A stretch of DNA of 64,000 nucleotides. Origin: Candidatus Nanopelagicales bacterium. Its GTDB lineage: Bacteria; Actinomycetota; Actinomycetes; S36-B12; UBA5976. The translations under genes were made by a program, and so were the position numbers. The stretch is taken from assembly GCA_018402365.1 (NCBI GenBank), contig JAGYJD010000001.1:1-64000 (forward strand), in the 5' to 3' direction. Positions 53,339 through 61,972 of this stretch are shown one piece after another. Every line of letters begins with the position of its first letter. The first letter of the stretch is position 1. The notes below the pieces were generated by a model. It was not told the DNA's origin, ran no database searches, and worked only from the letters and a program-made list of their open reading frames with translations.

Positions 53339-56147
53339 AGAAACTGACTTTGGTACACCGGCCAGTGACTCAACCGAAAACGTAACAGTCATCATCGATG
53401 GGCGAGAAATTACTGTGCCAGCGGGTACCTCAGTAATGCGGGCCGCCAAAATGCTTGAAACCACAATTCCAAAGCTTTGCGCAACAGATAATTTAAATTC
53501 TTTCGGATCATGTCGTCTTTGTGTAGTTGAAATTGATGGACGTAAAGGCACTCCAGCTTCTTGTACTACTTTGGTAGAGCCTGGCATGGTGGTTCGTACT
53601 CAAACTCAAAAAGTTGAAAAAATTAGAAAAAACGTGATGGAACTTTATATTTCTGACCATCCACTTGATTGTTTAACTTGCCCTGCAAATGGGGATTGCG
53701 AATTACAAGATATGGCGGGAGTGGTGGGCCTAAGGGAGGTTCGCTATGGATACGAGGGTAAAAATCACCTCGCATCACCAACTGATTATTCAAATCCTTA
53801 TTTTAATTTTGATGAATCAAAATGTATTGTTTGCTCGCGCTGCGTAAGAGCTTGCGAAGAAGTTCAAGGAACCTTTGCGTTAACAATTGAGGGCCGGGGA
53901 TTTGACTCTAAGGTCTCTCCTGGTGGCAAAGATTTTTTGAGTAGTGAATGCGTTTCTTGTGGTGCTTGTGTTCAGGCTTGCCCCACCTCCACTTTGCAAG
54001 AAAAGTCAGTTGTTGATTTAGGAATGCCAAACCGAACCGTTATTACCACCTGCGCTTACTGCGGAGTTGGTTGTTCATTTAAAGCTGAATTGCGTGGGGA
54101 TGAATTGGTGCGGATGGTTCCTCATAAAGACGGAGGAGCAAACGAGGGGCACTCTTGCGTTAAAGGAAGATTTGCTTGGGGGTACGCCTCACATCCTGAT
54201 CGGGTTTTGCTGCCAAAGATTCGTGAATCTATTACAGAACCTTGGCGTGAAGTCACTTGGGAAGAAGCAATTGAATTTGCCGCCAGCAAACTTAAAAGTA
54301 TTCAATCAAAATATGGCCAACAAAGTATTGGTGGTATCACTTCTTCTCGCTGCACCAATGAAGAGGTTTATGCAGTTCAAAAAATGATTAGAGCGGCTTT
54401 TGGAAACAACAATGTAGACACTTGCGCTCGAGTTTGCCATAGTCCAACTGGCTACGGGTTAAAACAGACTTTTGGTGCTTCTGCTGGTACTCAAGATTTT
54501 AAGTCAGTTGAAAAGTCTGATGTCATTATTATTATTGGCGCTAATCCAACCGATGCGCATCCAGTATTTGCTTCTCGGATGAAAAAGCGTCTGCGCAAGG
54601 GTGCCAAACTTATAATTGTAGATCCCAGAAGAATTGATTTAGTTCGCTCAGCACACGTTGAAGCTTCTCACCACCTACCACTATTGCCAGGCACAAACGT
54701 CGCGATGATCAACGCGCTAGGCCATGTGGTGGCAACTGAAAATTTAATTGATTGGGACTTTGTAAATTCCAGATGTGATTTAAATGCTTTCAAGAAATGG
54801 GAAGCTTTTATCAAACAACCCGAAAATAGCCCAGAAGTTGTAGAAACTATTACCGGTGTTCCCGCTGAAGAAATTCGAGCAGCCGCTCGGCTTTACGCTT
54901 CAGCAAAAAATGGAGCAATTTATTACGGGCTAGGTGTTACTGAACATTCACAAGGCTCAACCATGGTGATGGGTATTGCAAACTTAGCAATGGCGACTGG
55001 AAACATTGGTCGCGAAGGTGTTGGAGTAAACCCCTTGCGCGGTCAGAACAATGTGCAAGGTGCTTGCGATATGGGTTCATTCCCTCACGAATTTTCTGGA
55101 TACAGACATGTCTCAGATGACGTCGTACGCGAGCAGTTCGAGAATTTATGGGGAGCAACACTACAAAAAGAACCTGGAATGCGTATTCCCAACATGCTCG
55201 ACGCCGCTATCGTGGGTGACTTTAAGGCAATCTTTATTCAAGGTGAAGATATTGCACAATCAGATCCCAATACAAAGCACGTAAAAGCAGCGTTGGCTTC
55301 AATGGCATTAGTTATTGTGCAAGATTTATTTATTAATGAAACAGCACAATTTGCTCACGTGTTTTTTCCGGGTACTTCCTTTTTAGAAAAAGACGGTACC
55401 TTCACAAATGCTGAGCGACGAATAAATCGCGTTCGACCAGTGATGGCTTCAAAAACCGGAAAGCAAGAATGGGAAGTTGTGGCACTTTTGTCCAAAGCTT
55501 TGGGTTATGAAATGAATTACACAACTTCAGCTGAAATTATGGATGAAATAGCGCAAGTTACCCCCTCGTTTACTGGGGTGTCTTTTGCCCATTTAGATAA
55601 AGTCGGAAGCGTTCAATGGCCCTGCAATGAAGCTAACCCCAACGGCACTCCCGTTATGCATATTGAACAATTTGTTCGCGGTAAAGGTCAGTTCATGGAA
55701 ACTCATTTCGTACCTACCGAAGAGCGGACTACTCGAAAATTCCCATTGTTATTAACTACTGGAAGAGTCCTTTCGCAATACAACGTGGGCGCTCAAACTA
55801 GAAGAACCAAAAATAGTACTTGGGCGAGTGAAGATTTATTGCAAATTCATCCATCCGATGCCGAACTTAGAGGTGTTAAGGAGGGTGAGTGGGTAAAGCT
55901 AGCCAGCCGAGTTGGTGAAACAACACTCCGTGCCCAGTTAACGTCAGCCGTACCACCTGGGGTGGTTTATACGACATTTCATTTTCCAGTAACTGGAGCA
56001 AACGTGATAACTACAGAGTATTCAGACTGGGCAACCAACTGCCCTGAGTACAAAGTCACTGCGGTTGAGGTTATGCCTAGCTTAAGTGGACCAACTGAAA
56101 AATCTATACTTGATAAGAGTGAAAAAGCATTAGCTAAAAATGTCTGA
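53325..56147 (+). CDS. fdsA: NAD-dependent formate dehydrogenase alpha subunit, molybdenum
   Basis: 940 residues. The N-terminal NuoG-like part has a [2Fe-2S] site (CATDNLNSFGSCRLC and later Cys), the HPLDCLTCPANGDCELQ site and two [4Fe-4S] sets (CIVCSRCVRACE, CVSCGACVQACPT). The molybdopterin part starts with CAYCGVGCSFKAEL, and the metal ligand is Cys371 in ARVCHSPTGYG, encoded by TGC, so not selenocysteine. The His after it and downstream Arg residues for formate are kept. It oxidises formate to CO2 using bis-MGD. It is distinguished from NuoG by the fdsD and Moco neighbours. Confidence 0.95.
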   Translation: MSLLKETDFGTPASDSTENVTVIIDGREITVPAGTSVMRAAKMLETTIPKLCATDNLNSFGSCRLCVVEIDGRKGTPASCTTLVEPGMVVRTQTQKVEKIRKNVMELYISDHPLDCLTCPANGDCELQDMAGVVGLREVRYGYEGKNHLASPTDYSNPYFNFDESKCIVCSRCVRACEEVQGTFALTIEGRGFDSKVSPGGKDFLSSECVSCGACVQACPTSTLQEKSVVDLGMPNRTVITTCAYCGVGCSFKAELRGDELVRMVPHKDGGANEGHSCVKGRFAWGYASHPDRVLLPKIRESITEPWREVTWEEAIEFAASKLKSIQSKYGQQSIGGITSSRCTNEEVYAVQKMIRAAFGNNNVDTCARVCHSPTGYGLKQTFGASAGTQDFKSVEKSDVIIIIGANPTDAHPVFASRMKKRLRKGAKLIIVDPRRIDLVRSAHVEASHHLPLLPGTNVAMINALGHVVATENLIDWDFVNSRCDLNAFKKWEAFIKQPENSPEVVETITGVPAEEIRAAARLYASAKNGAIYYGLGVTEHSQGSTMVMGIANLAMATGNIGREGVGVNPLRGQNNVQGACDMGSFPHEFSGYRHVSDDVVREQFENLWGATLQKEPGMRIPNMLDAAIVGDFKAIFIQGEDIAQSDPNTKHVKAALASMALVIVQDLFINETAQFAHVFFPGTSFLEKDGTFTNAERRINRVRPVMASKTGKQEWEVVALLSKALGYEMNYTTSAEIMDEIAQVTPSFTGVSFAHLDKVGSVQWPCNEANPNGTPVMHIEQFVRGKGQFMETHFVPTEERTTRKFPLLLTTGRVLSQYNVGAQTRRTKNSTWASEDLLQIHPSDAELRGVKEGEWVKLASRVGETTLRAQLTSAVPPGVVYTTFHFPVTGANVITTEYSDWATNCPEYKVTAVEVMPSLSGPTEKSILDKSEKALAKNV

Positions 56148-56337
56148 TTCTTCTCTAATTCGAATGGCGAATCAAATCGCCGCAAATTTAAAAAATCGCG
56201 CTGATCACCGAGAAGCGATTACAGCACATCTGAAATCTTTTTGGACTCCAAAAATGCTAACTGAGTTAAAAGAGTTAATTTCTGAAAATTCTACAGATTT
56301 TGATGAAACAATTATTGAAGTTGCCGCGACGCTTTAG
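56140..56337 (+). CDS. fdsD: formate dehydrogenase delta subunit
   Basis: 65 residues. LIRMANQIAANLKN ... AITAHLKSFWTPKMLTELKEL matches the small FdsD family (RMANQI and H-L-x-x-F-W-x-P-x-M). It may help insertion of the molybdenum cofactor or assemble the complex. Overlaps fdsA by 8 bp and the convergent moeA by 4 bp. The length is normal for the family. Confidence 0.9.
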   Translation: MSDSSLIRMANQIAANLKNRADHREAITAHLKSFWTPKMLTELKELISENSTDFDETIIEVAATL

Positions 56338-57518
56338 ACTTTCCAAGGTAACGGTAGAAGTTCTACCATTTCATCAGCAATCCCTTGCCCTGATTTAATA
56401 AGTGCAAAATGAGTACTTGCCGCTAAGCCACGTAGCATCATGGAGCCCCAATATTGCTGCGGTTCAACTAAATTGTTTTCTACAATAACTGGGACTAAGC
56501 GCATTTCTTTTTTTGGAATATTTGCCTTACTTATCAATGTTCCGGTTTGTAATTTTGTTAATTCTCGTCCTTGTAATTTCTCAATTAAAGGCTGCGCCAA
56601 AGTTAAAAAGGCAACACAAGCAGCAAGCGGATTTCCTGGTAGTCCTACCAAAAACTGACTATTGGAGTTTTTGGCTAAAAGCATGGGGTGTCCCGGACGA
56701 ATTGCTACTTCATCTATCAAAATCTCGAATCCACATTGAACTAAAGCTTCATGCATAAAGTCTACGTTTCCTCGTGCAGTGCCACCGGTAGTTAAAATTA
56801 AATCTGATTTACACTCATTAATTGCAGCCACTGTTTCTTCTAAATTATCACCAATTTTAAACTGTTGATTATTTATTGCATCTAACGAATTAACCCAGCC
56901 CGGAATTTGCAAACTCAAAACGTCACGAATTTTTCCGTTTCTTGGCAAACCTTCGTTAAGTAATTCATCACCTGAAACAATCGAATCGACGGTGGGGTTA
57001 TTAATTACTTTGATTTGATCTAAGCCGCTGAGTGCTGCTAACCCAAGTACGGCCGGGTTAATCCTCTTTCCTTTAACTAAAACTGCGTCACCAGTTGATG
57101 CTTCGTCTCCAATGGTTCTTATATGTTGGCCAATTGCGTTTTTATTCCAGTCCAAAGGTTCTACAATATTGTTGTTTATCAAAACATCTTCATGTTTGAT
57201 TACTAATTCGGCCGCTTCTGGTACTTTTGCGCCAGTAGCAATATAGACGGCTTGCCCAGATTTAAATTCTAAACTCTCACTGCCAGCCAAAACTTCACCA
57301 ACAATTTCCCATGGCCCCTTTCCTTTCACGGCATATCCATCCATCATTGCGGTGTTAAAAGGGGGCAATGGATGCAAAGTTTGTAAATCGGCAGCTAAAG
57401 TTTTTCTCAGAGCTTCACTCAATGTCACTTCAACAGCTGCTTTTGTTTCAGCCACCTGATAAGCAATTGATCGAGCCTCAAGCCAGGAAGGGTTTTTAAA
57501 CACTTGTTTTTGGTTCAC
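56334..57518 (-). CDS. moeA: molybdopterin molybdenumtransferase
   Basis: 394 residues. PPFNTAMMDGYAVKG in domain III, IATGAKVPEAAELVIKHED and IRTIGDEASTGDAVLVKG, then LTTGGTARGNVDFMHEALVQCG and LVGLPGNPLAACVAF. The usual SGG-S-G-D loop reads TGGTARGNVDF, slightly unusual. It inserts molybdate into adenylylated molybdopterin. It is the only minus-strand member of the formate dehydrogenase/Moco region and diverges from mobA. Confidence 0.93.
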   Translation of the reverse strand: MNQKQVFKNPSWLEARSIAYQVAETKAAVEVTLSEALRKTLAADLQTLHPLPPFNTAMMDGYAVKGKGPWEIVGEVLAGSESLEFKSGQAVYIATGAKVPEAAELVIKHEDVLINNNIVEPLDWNKNAIGQHIRTIGDEASTGDAVLVKGKRINPAVLGLAALSGLDQIKVINNPTVDSIVSGDELLNEGLPRNGKIRDVLSLQIPGWVNSLDAINNQQFKIGDNLEETVAAINECKSDLILTTGGTARGNVDFMHEALVQCGFEILIDEVAIRPGHPMLLAKNSNSQFLVGLPGNPLAACVAFLTLAQPLIEKLQGRELTKLQTGTLISKANIPKKEMRLVPVIVENNLVEPQQYWGSMMLRGLAASTHFALIKSGQGIADEMVELLPLPWKV

Positions 57519-57564
57519 CTTTATAACGGTAATGCAGGATCCATCTCTGGCAAACTAGTGGCAA

Positions 57565-58380
57565 ATGAATTCAATTGACACCATTGTTGTTGCCGGCGGG
57601 ACTTCTTCACGCCTTAATTTTACTGATAAATCAGCCTTAACTCTAAAAAATAAATCACTTTTAGAAATAGCGTTAAAAAACGCGGTGGGCCAAATTTATC
57701 TATCAAGCAATCAAGAGGCAGTTGCCTATAAAAACGTGGTATTAGTAAAAGACGTAGTTCCATCTGGTGGTCCCGCAGTTGGGGTTTGGTCTTGCTTAGA
57801 ACTATCAAAAAGTGATTACGTTTTACTGCTGGCAGTAGATCAGCCTTTTATTGGCTCTTACCTGGAAGAATTATGTGCCTTGGCACTAGCTAATCCCGCT
57901 GGCGCTTGGATTAAAGCTGACGGGCAATTTCAGCCATTTGCGAGTTGCCTAAAGCGCGAATTGCTCTATCACGCCCTCAAAGAAACTAAAGGGGTGAACA
58001 TTTCACTACGAAAACTCATGCAAACTATGGAATTATCACAACTAGAGATAACCAGCCAAGCAGTATGGGATATTGATACTTGGTCAGATTATTTTTATGC
58101 TTTAGTTCAGGTGAGTGAGAAGGAAGCCATGACAGAAGAATGGATTGAAACACTACAAAAGCAACTTAAGCTATCGGCAGATTTTCTGGATACCGAAGAA
58201 ATATTAAATATTACCCGTGAAGTCGCACATAACATTGAACGCAAAGCGGCTCCCCTAACTACCTTTTTATTGGGGTATCTCGCCGGTCAAAAAAATCTAA
58301 GCAAAGAAGAGATCTCAGTAATAATTAAAGACATCGAACAAACAATCCATCAAATAAAGGAAAAGTCTGGTGACAAGTAA
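57565..58380 (+). CDS. mobA: MobA-like molybdenum cofactor guanylyltransferase fused to DUF6457
   Basis: 271 residues. Residues 1 to about 180 are a nucleotidyltransferase: VVAGGTSSRLNFTDKSAL replaces the usual GGxSxRMGxDKAL loop (Arg-Met-Gly region degenerate), with LLAVDQPFI as the metal site. Residues from about 188 form a small helical DUF6457-type domain (EEWIETLQKQLKLSADFL). MobA makes the guanine dinucleotide form required by FdsA. DUF6457 genes lie near Moco genes in Actinobacteria. Overlaps moaC by 11 bp. Confidence 0.85.
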   Translation: MNSIDTIVVAGGTSSRLNFTDKSALTLKNKSLLEIALKNAVGQIYLSSNQEAVAYKNVVLVKDVVPSGGPAVGVWSCLELSKSDYVLLLAVDQPFIGSYLEELCALALANPAGAWIKADGQFQPFASCLKRELLYHALKETKGVNISLRKLMQTMELSQLEITSQAVWDIDTWSDYFYALVQVSEKEAMTEEWIETLQKQLKLSADFLDTEEILNITREVAHNIERKAAPLTTFLLGYLAGQKNLSKEEISVIIKDIEQTIHQIKEKSGDK

Positions 58381-58846
58381 TTTCACCCATTTAGACGAAT
58401 CAGGCACTGCAAAAATGGTGGATGTTAGTGAAAAAACAGTATCCGTTCGTAGTGCCACCGCCACAGGTAAAGTCAGGGTAAGCCAAGCGGTGATTGATCT
58501 CGTAAATAAAAAAGAATTACCTAAAGGTGATTTATTTGCGACTGTTCGACTAGCCGGAATTATGGCAGCCAAAAAAACTAGTGAATTAATACCACTTTGT
58601 CATCCGTTGGCTTTAAGTTCAATAGAGCTAGATATCAAAATATTAGAAAGTTATTTTTTTATTACAGCAACCGTGAAAACTGCTGATCGCACCGGAGTAG
58701 AAATGGAAGCTCTAACAGCGGTATCGGTCGCAGCACTAACTGTGATAGATATGGTAAAAGCCATAGACAAAAGTGCGGAAATTAGTGAAATACAATTATT
58801 AGAGAAGACTGGTGGCAAAAGTGGAGATTGGGCCCGCACTTCATGA
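58370..58846 (+). CDS. moaC: cyclic pyranopterin monophosphate synthase
   Basis: 158 residues. MVDVSEKTVSVRSATATGKVRV, AGIMAAKKTSELIPLCHPL and DRTGVEMEALTAVSVAALTVIDMVKAID are the MoaC signatures with the catalytic Lys and His. It makes cyclic pyranopterin phosphate in Moco synthesis; moaA is not in the window. GTG start, overlapping the mobA end. Confidence 0.96.
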   Translation: MTSNFTHLDESGTAKMVDVSEKTVSVRSATATGKVRVSQAVIDLVNKKELPKGDLFATVRLAGIMAAKKTSELIPLCHPLALSSIELDIKILESYFFITATVKTADRTGVEMEALTAVSVAALTVIDMVKAIDKSAEISEIQLLEKTGGKSGDWARTS

Positions 58847-59687
58847 AGATAATGTCTTGAGTGAGTTAAATTTACCAAAAGCAATTAATCGTTTTTCGGT
58901 AAAAAAAACAAATAAGTCTCTCAAATTAACCGATAATGTTGTTGGCGAAGAACCGCTTGAAATAAGAATTGAAACTGACTCTCAAGCCGCTCGGCTTGCC
59001 ATCACTATGCGAACCCCTGGACAAGATTTAGAATTAACAGCCGGTTTTTTATGGTCAGAGGGACTGCTTAGAAATAGAGAAGATCTGCTTTCAATTACCA
59101 GTTGCAAAGATCCGCTGCTAACTCCCCGAGAAGCCGAAAACGTAGTGGTAGCTCATGTCAATCCACAAGCTCCTGCAGCTACTAGGCAGTTGGATCGTAG
59201 GTTCACAATTTCTAGTGCTTGTGGCATTTGTGGTACCACCCAGATAGATGATTTAGTGAAGCGAGGGATTAAAAGTGTTGCACCTTGCCAAATTTCAATT
59301 GATGATCTGGCAGCACTTCCTGAGAAAATGAAAAGTTATCAAAATATCTTTGCAAAGACAGGTGGCCTGCACGCTGCCGGCTTAGTAGATGCTGACGGAA
59401 ATATTGTGACAGTTCGAGAAGATGTCGGAAGGCATAATGCGGTAGATAAAGTTATTGGTTACGCGCTGATGCAAAATATGATTCCATTATCTGGTTATGC
59501 CCTAGTGATTTCTGGACGTGGTGGATTTGAAATTGTGCAAAAAGCGGTAGCCGCTGGAATCGGTGCCCTAGTGGCAGTAAGTGCACCGACCTCTTTGGCG
59601 GTCGAAACAGCCAGAAAATTCGATCTCACACTTTTAGGCTTCGCCCGTGAAGGGGTTGCTACCGTTTACTCACCTGAGTTTGCGTAA
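58812..59687 (+). CDS. fdhD: formate dehydrogenase accessory sulfurtransferase FdhD
   Basis: 291 residues at the longest. EEPLEIRI, TPGQDLELTAGFLWSEG, the Cys pair in SSACGICGTTQ, TGGLHAAGL and REDVGRHNAVDKVIGYAL are all FdhD hallmarks. It transfers sulfur to the bis-MGD cofactor and is required for active formate dehydrogenase. The start is uncertain: GTG 58812 overlaps moaC by 35 bp; GTG 58821 and TTG 58857 are alternatives and the first 15-30 residues are not conserved. Confidence 0.94.
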   Translation: MAKVEIGPALHEDNVLSELNLPKAINRFSVKKTNKSLKLTDNVVGEEPLEIRIETDSQAARLAITMRTPGQDLELTAGFLWSEGLLRNREDLLSITSCKDPLLTPREAENVVVAHVNPQAPAATRQLDRRFTISSACGICGTTQIDDLVKRGIKSVAPCQISIDDLAALPEKMKSYQNIFAKTGGLHAAGLVDADGNIVTVREDVGRHNAVDKVIGYALMQNMIPLSGYALVISGRGGFEIVQKAVAAGIGALVAVSAPTSLAVETARKFDLTLLGFAREGVATVYSPEFA

Positions 59688-59701
59688 TTAGAATAACCCC
59701 T

Positions 59702-59713
59702 TAATGTTAAATA
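59702..59713 (+). promoter_or_regulatory. -10 box of a leaderless promoter
   Basis: TAATGT at 59702-59707 is followed by 6 nt and the GTG of the lipoprotein gene. TTTGCG at 59679 with a 17-nt spacer is a possible -35. No Shine-Dalgarno. Confidence 0.4.
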
Positions 59714-60727
59714 GTGAGAAAAATTTTTTCGTCCATTTTTGTGGTGGCTTTATTGTTAACTGGCTGTACTGTTGCTAGCGAAGAAACCCCTCAAGCTGTG
59801 ATCGATGCTCAGCCCAGCGAAACTCCCACCGCTGAACCAACACCTACTCCCACCAAAGATGCTGCCCACCCCGTTTCATTACCCGGGCTTATGGAGCAAG
59901 AATTTGTCGGTAGCGATTTAACGCTAGGCAAAATCGAGGCAGAAAATGCTTCTTATACTCGTTATCAAGTTACTTACCAAAGCAACGAATTTAAAATTTC
60001 AGGTATTTTAAATATTCCAAAAGGTGAGGGTCCATTCCCAGCGTTAGTACTGGGGCATGGCTACATAGATCCAAAAATTTATACCATCGGTCGCGGACTG
60101 AAGCGCGAACAAGATTATTTAGCTCGTGAAGGTTTTATAGTTTTACATACGGATTATCGAAACCACGCAGGCAGTGATGATGACCCAAATAACATGCTGA
60201 ACTTTAGATTGGGTTACACCGATGATGTAATAAATGCTGCCCTCGCTTTACTGGATTCAGACTTGCCCGTGATTGATAAAAATCGGATTGGTTACCTTGG
60301 TCGCTCCATGGGTGGCGGTATTGGCTATAACGTTTCAGTTGTCAAGCCAGATCTTTTTGATGCGATAGTGCTCTATGCCCCAGTAAGCCCAAACTACTTA
60401 CAAAACTTTAATCGTTGGGGTGTAAACAATCCAGAAAGATATGAACCAGTTTATGCCGCCTACGGAAAGCCGGATGAAAACCCAGAATTTTGGAGTAATC
60501 TTTCTGCAGAAAAGTTCTATGCAAATGTTAGCGACCCTATATTGATTCATCATGGAACTTTGGATGACACTTGTGACATTGCTTGGTCTGAAAAAGCGGT
60601 GGCAGAAATGCAGGCACTCGGCAAAGACGTTGAGTTTTTGACTTATCGCGATGGTCATGCTTTTGGTCCCTTTTGGACTGAATCGATGGTTAATACGGTT
60701 GAATTTTTAAATAAGCATCTAAATTAA
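59714..60727 (+). CDS. alpha/beta-hydrolase lipoprotein (S9/dienelactone-like)
   Basis: 337 residues. Lipobox LLTGC near residue 18 is followed by a Pro/Thr-rich linker. The alpha/beta hydrolase has HGYIDPK (oxyanion), nucleophile Ser in GYLGRSMGGGIGY, Asp in HHGTLDDTCD and His in YRDGHAFGPF. It is probably a surface esterase or peptidase; substrate unknown. The GTG start with a -10-like box 6 nt upstream suggests a leaderless mRNA. Single gene. Confidence 0.88.
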   Translation: MRKIFSSIFVVALLLTGCTVASEETPQAVIDAQPSETPTAEPTPTPTKDAAHPVSLPGLMEQEFVGSDLTLGKIEAENASYTRYQVTYQSNEFKISGILNIPKGEGPFPALVLGHGYIDPKIYTIGRGLKREQDYLAREGFIVLHTDYRNHAGSDDDPNNMLNFRLGYTDDVINAALALLDSDLPVIDKNRIGYLGRSMGGGIGYNVSVVKPDLFDAIVLYAPVSPNYLQNFNRWGVNNPERYEPVYAAYGKPDENPEFWSNLSAEKFYANVSDPILIHHGTLDDTCDIAWSEKAVAEMQALGKDVEFLTYRDGHAFGPFWTESMVNTVEFLNKHLN

Positions 60728-60744
60728 CTTTTTTATGACACGGC

Positions 60745-60757
60745 TAAGATTGAGCGC
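60745..60757 (+). promoter_or_regulatory. -10 box of a leaderless promoter
   Basis: TAAGAT at 60745-60750, then 7 nt, then the GTG of tgt. No Shine-Dalgarno precedes tgt. Confidence 0.45.
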
Positions 60758-61972
60758 GTGAGTGAAAAAAATTTTGGTTTTAAAGTAACAAGCCGCTTAT
60801 CCGAAAATTTAGGACGAGTTGGGGTTATCAATACTCCCCACGGAGAGATTCAAACCCCCGCCTTTATTCCAGTTGGCACAAAAGCTACCGTCAAATCTGT
60901 TGTGCCTGAAGCCATGAAACAAATTGGGGCACAAGCCCTACTAGCGAATGCCTACCATCTTTATTTGCAACCTAGCTCTGACTTAATTGATGAAGCAGGC
61001 GGGCTGGGTAAATTTATGAATTGGCCTGGACCAACTTTTACCGACAGCGGCGGCTTTCAGGTTTTATCACTTGGGGTCGGATTTAAAAAAGTTTTAGCAA
61101 TGGACCCCGATAGTGTGCAGGAAGATGACGTAATGGCAAGTGAAAAAGAAAGACTAGCGCTAGTCGATGATGACGGAGTTAACTTTAAATCTCATTTAGA
61201 TGGAAATGTCCACCGCTTCACCCCTGAGGTTTCTATGCAAGTGCAACATCAAATTGGAGCAGATTTAATTTTTGCCTTTGATGAATGCACTACTTTAAAA
61301 AATACCCGAGAATATCAAGAACAGTCGTTGGTTAGAACTCTTCGCTGGGCCGAACGGTGTGTGATCGAACACCAGCGACTAACCAAAGTCAGAGCTGACA
61401 AGCCTTATCAGGCTTTGCTAGGTGTTATTCAAGGCGCTCAATACCAAGATCTGCGCCGAGAGGCAGCTAAAGATATTGCAAATTTAGACTTTGATGGATT
61501 TGGCATTGGCGGAGCGATCGATAAAAATATTTTAGGACAAATTGTCAGATGGGTAAATGAAGAATTACCTGAAAATAAACCGCGCCATTTGCTCGGCATA
61601 GGCGAACCTGATGATTTGTTTGAAGGGGTTGAAAATGGTGCTGACACTTTTGACTGTGTAGCACCCAGTCGCAATGCCCGGAACGCCGCTGCCTACTCAC
61701 AGTTTGGACGCTACAACATTTCTAACAACAAATATCAAAGAGATTTTTCAGAGCTTGATAAAGGTTGCAATTGCTACACCTGTGCCAACTACACCAAGGC
61801 CTACCTGCAACATCTTTTTAGAGCAAAAGAGATGCTGGCATCTACTCTTTTAACAATTCACAACCTTCATTTTATTGTTTCATTAGTTGATAAAATGCGC
61901 GTCAGCATTATAGATGGAACTTTTTTTGAATTTAAAAAAGATTTTCTGGGTCGATATTATGCTGCAATTTGA
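60758..61972 (+). CDS. tgt: queuine tRNA-ribosyltransferase
   Basis: 404 residues. TNSGGFQ-type loop is TDSGGFQVLSLG, RFTPE gives the base-binding part, and ADLIFAFDECT contains the Asp. Zinc ligands are in GCNCYTCANYTKAYLQHLF and the His at TIHN. It exchanges guanine-34 for preQ1 or queuine in tRNAs with GUN anticodons. No queCDEF or queA is in the window. The next gene, convergent with a 16-bp overlap, is a queuosine-precursor carrier, so the organism probably salvages the base. Confidence 0.95.
   Translation: MSEKNFGFKVTSRLSENLGRVGVINTPHGEIQTPAFIPVGTKATVKSVVPEAMKQIGAQALLANAYHLYLQPSSDLIDEAGGLGKFMNWPGPTFTDSGGFQVLSLGVGFKKVLAMDPDSVQEDDVMASEKERLALVDDDGVNFKSHLDGNVHRFTPEVSMQVQHQIGADLIFAFDECTTLKNTREYQEQSLVRTLRWAERCVIEHQRLTKVRADKPYQALLGVIQGAQYQDLRREAAKDIANLDFDGFGIGGAIDKNILGQIVRWVNEELPENKPRHLLGIGEPDDLFEGVENGADTFDCVAPSRNARNAAAYSQFGRYNISNNKYQRDFSELDKGCNCYTCANYTKAYLQHLFRAKEMLASTLLTIHNLHFIVSLVDKMRVSIIDGTFFEFKKDFLGRYYAAI

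Noticed and set aside
54430-54440. Selenocysteine in formate dehydrogenase
   Set aside because: The codon at the metal ligand is TGC, and the frame needs no TGA read-through.
51297-56147. Respiratory complex I genes nuoEFG
   Set aside because: Only E-, F- and G-like genes are present. The large subunit has a Cys-type formate site and is followed by fdsD and fdhD.
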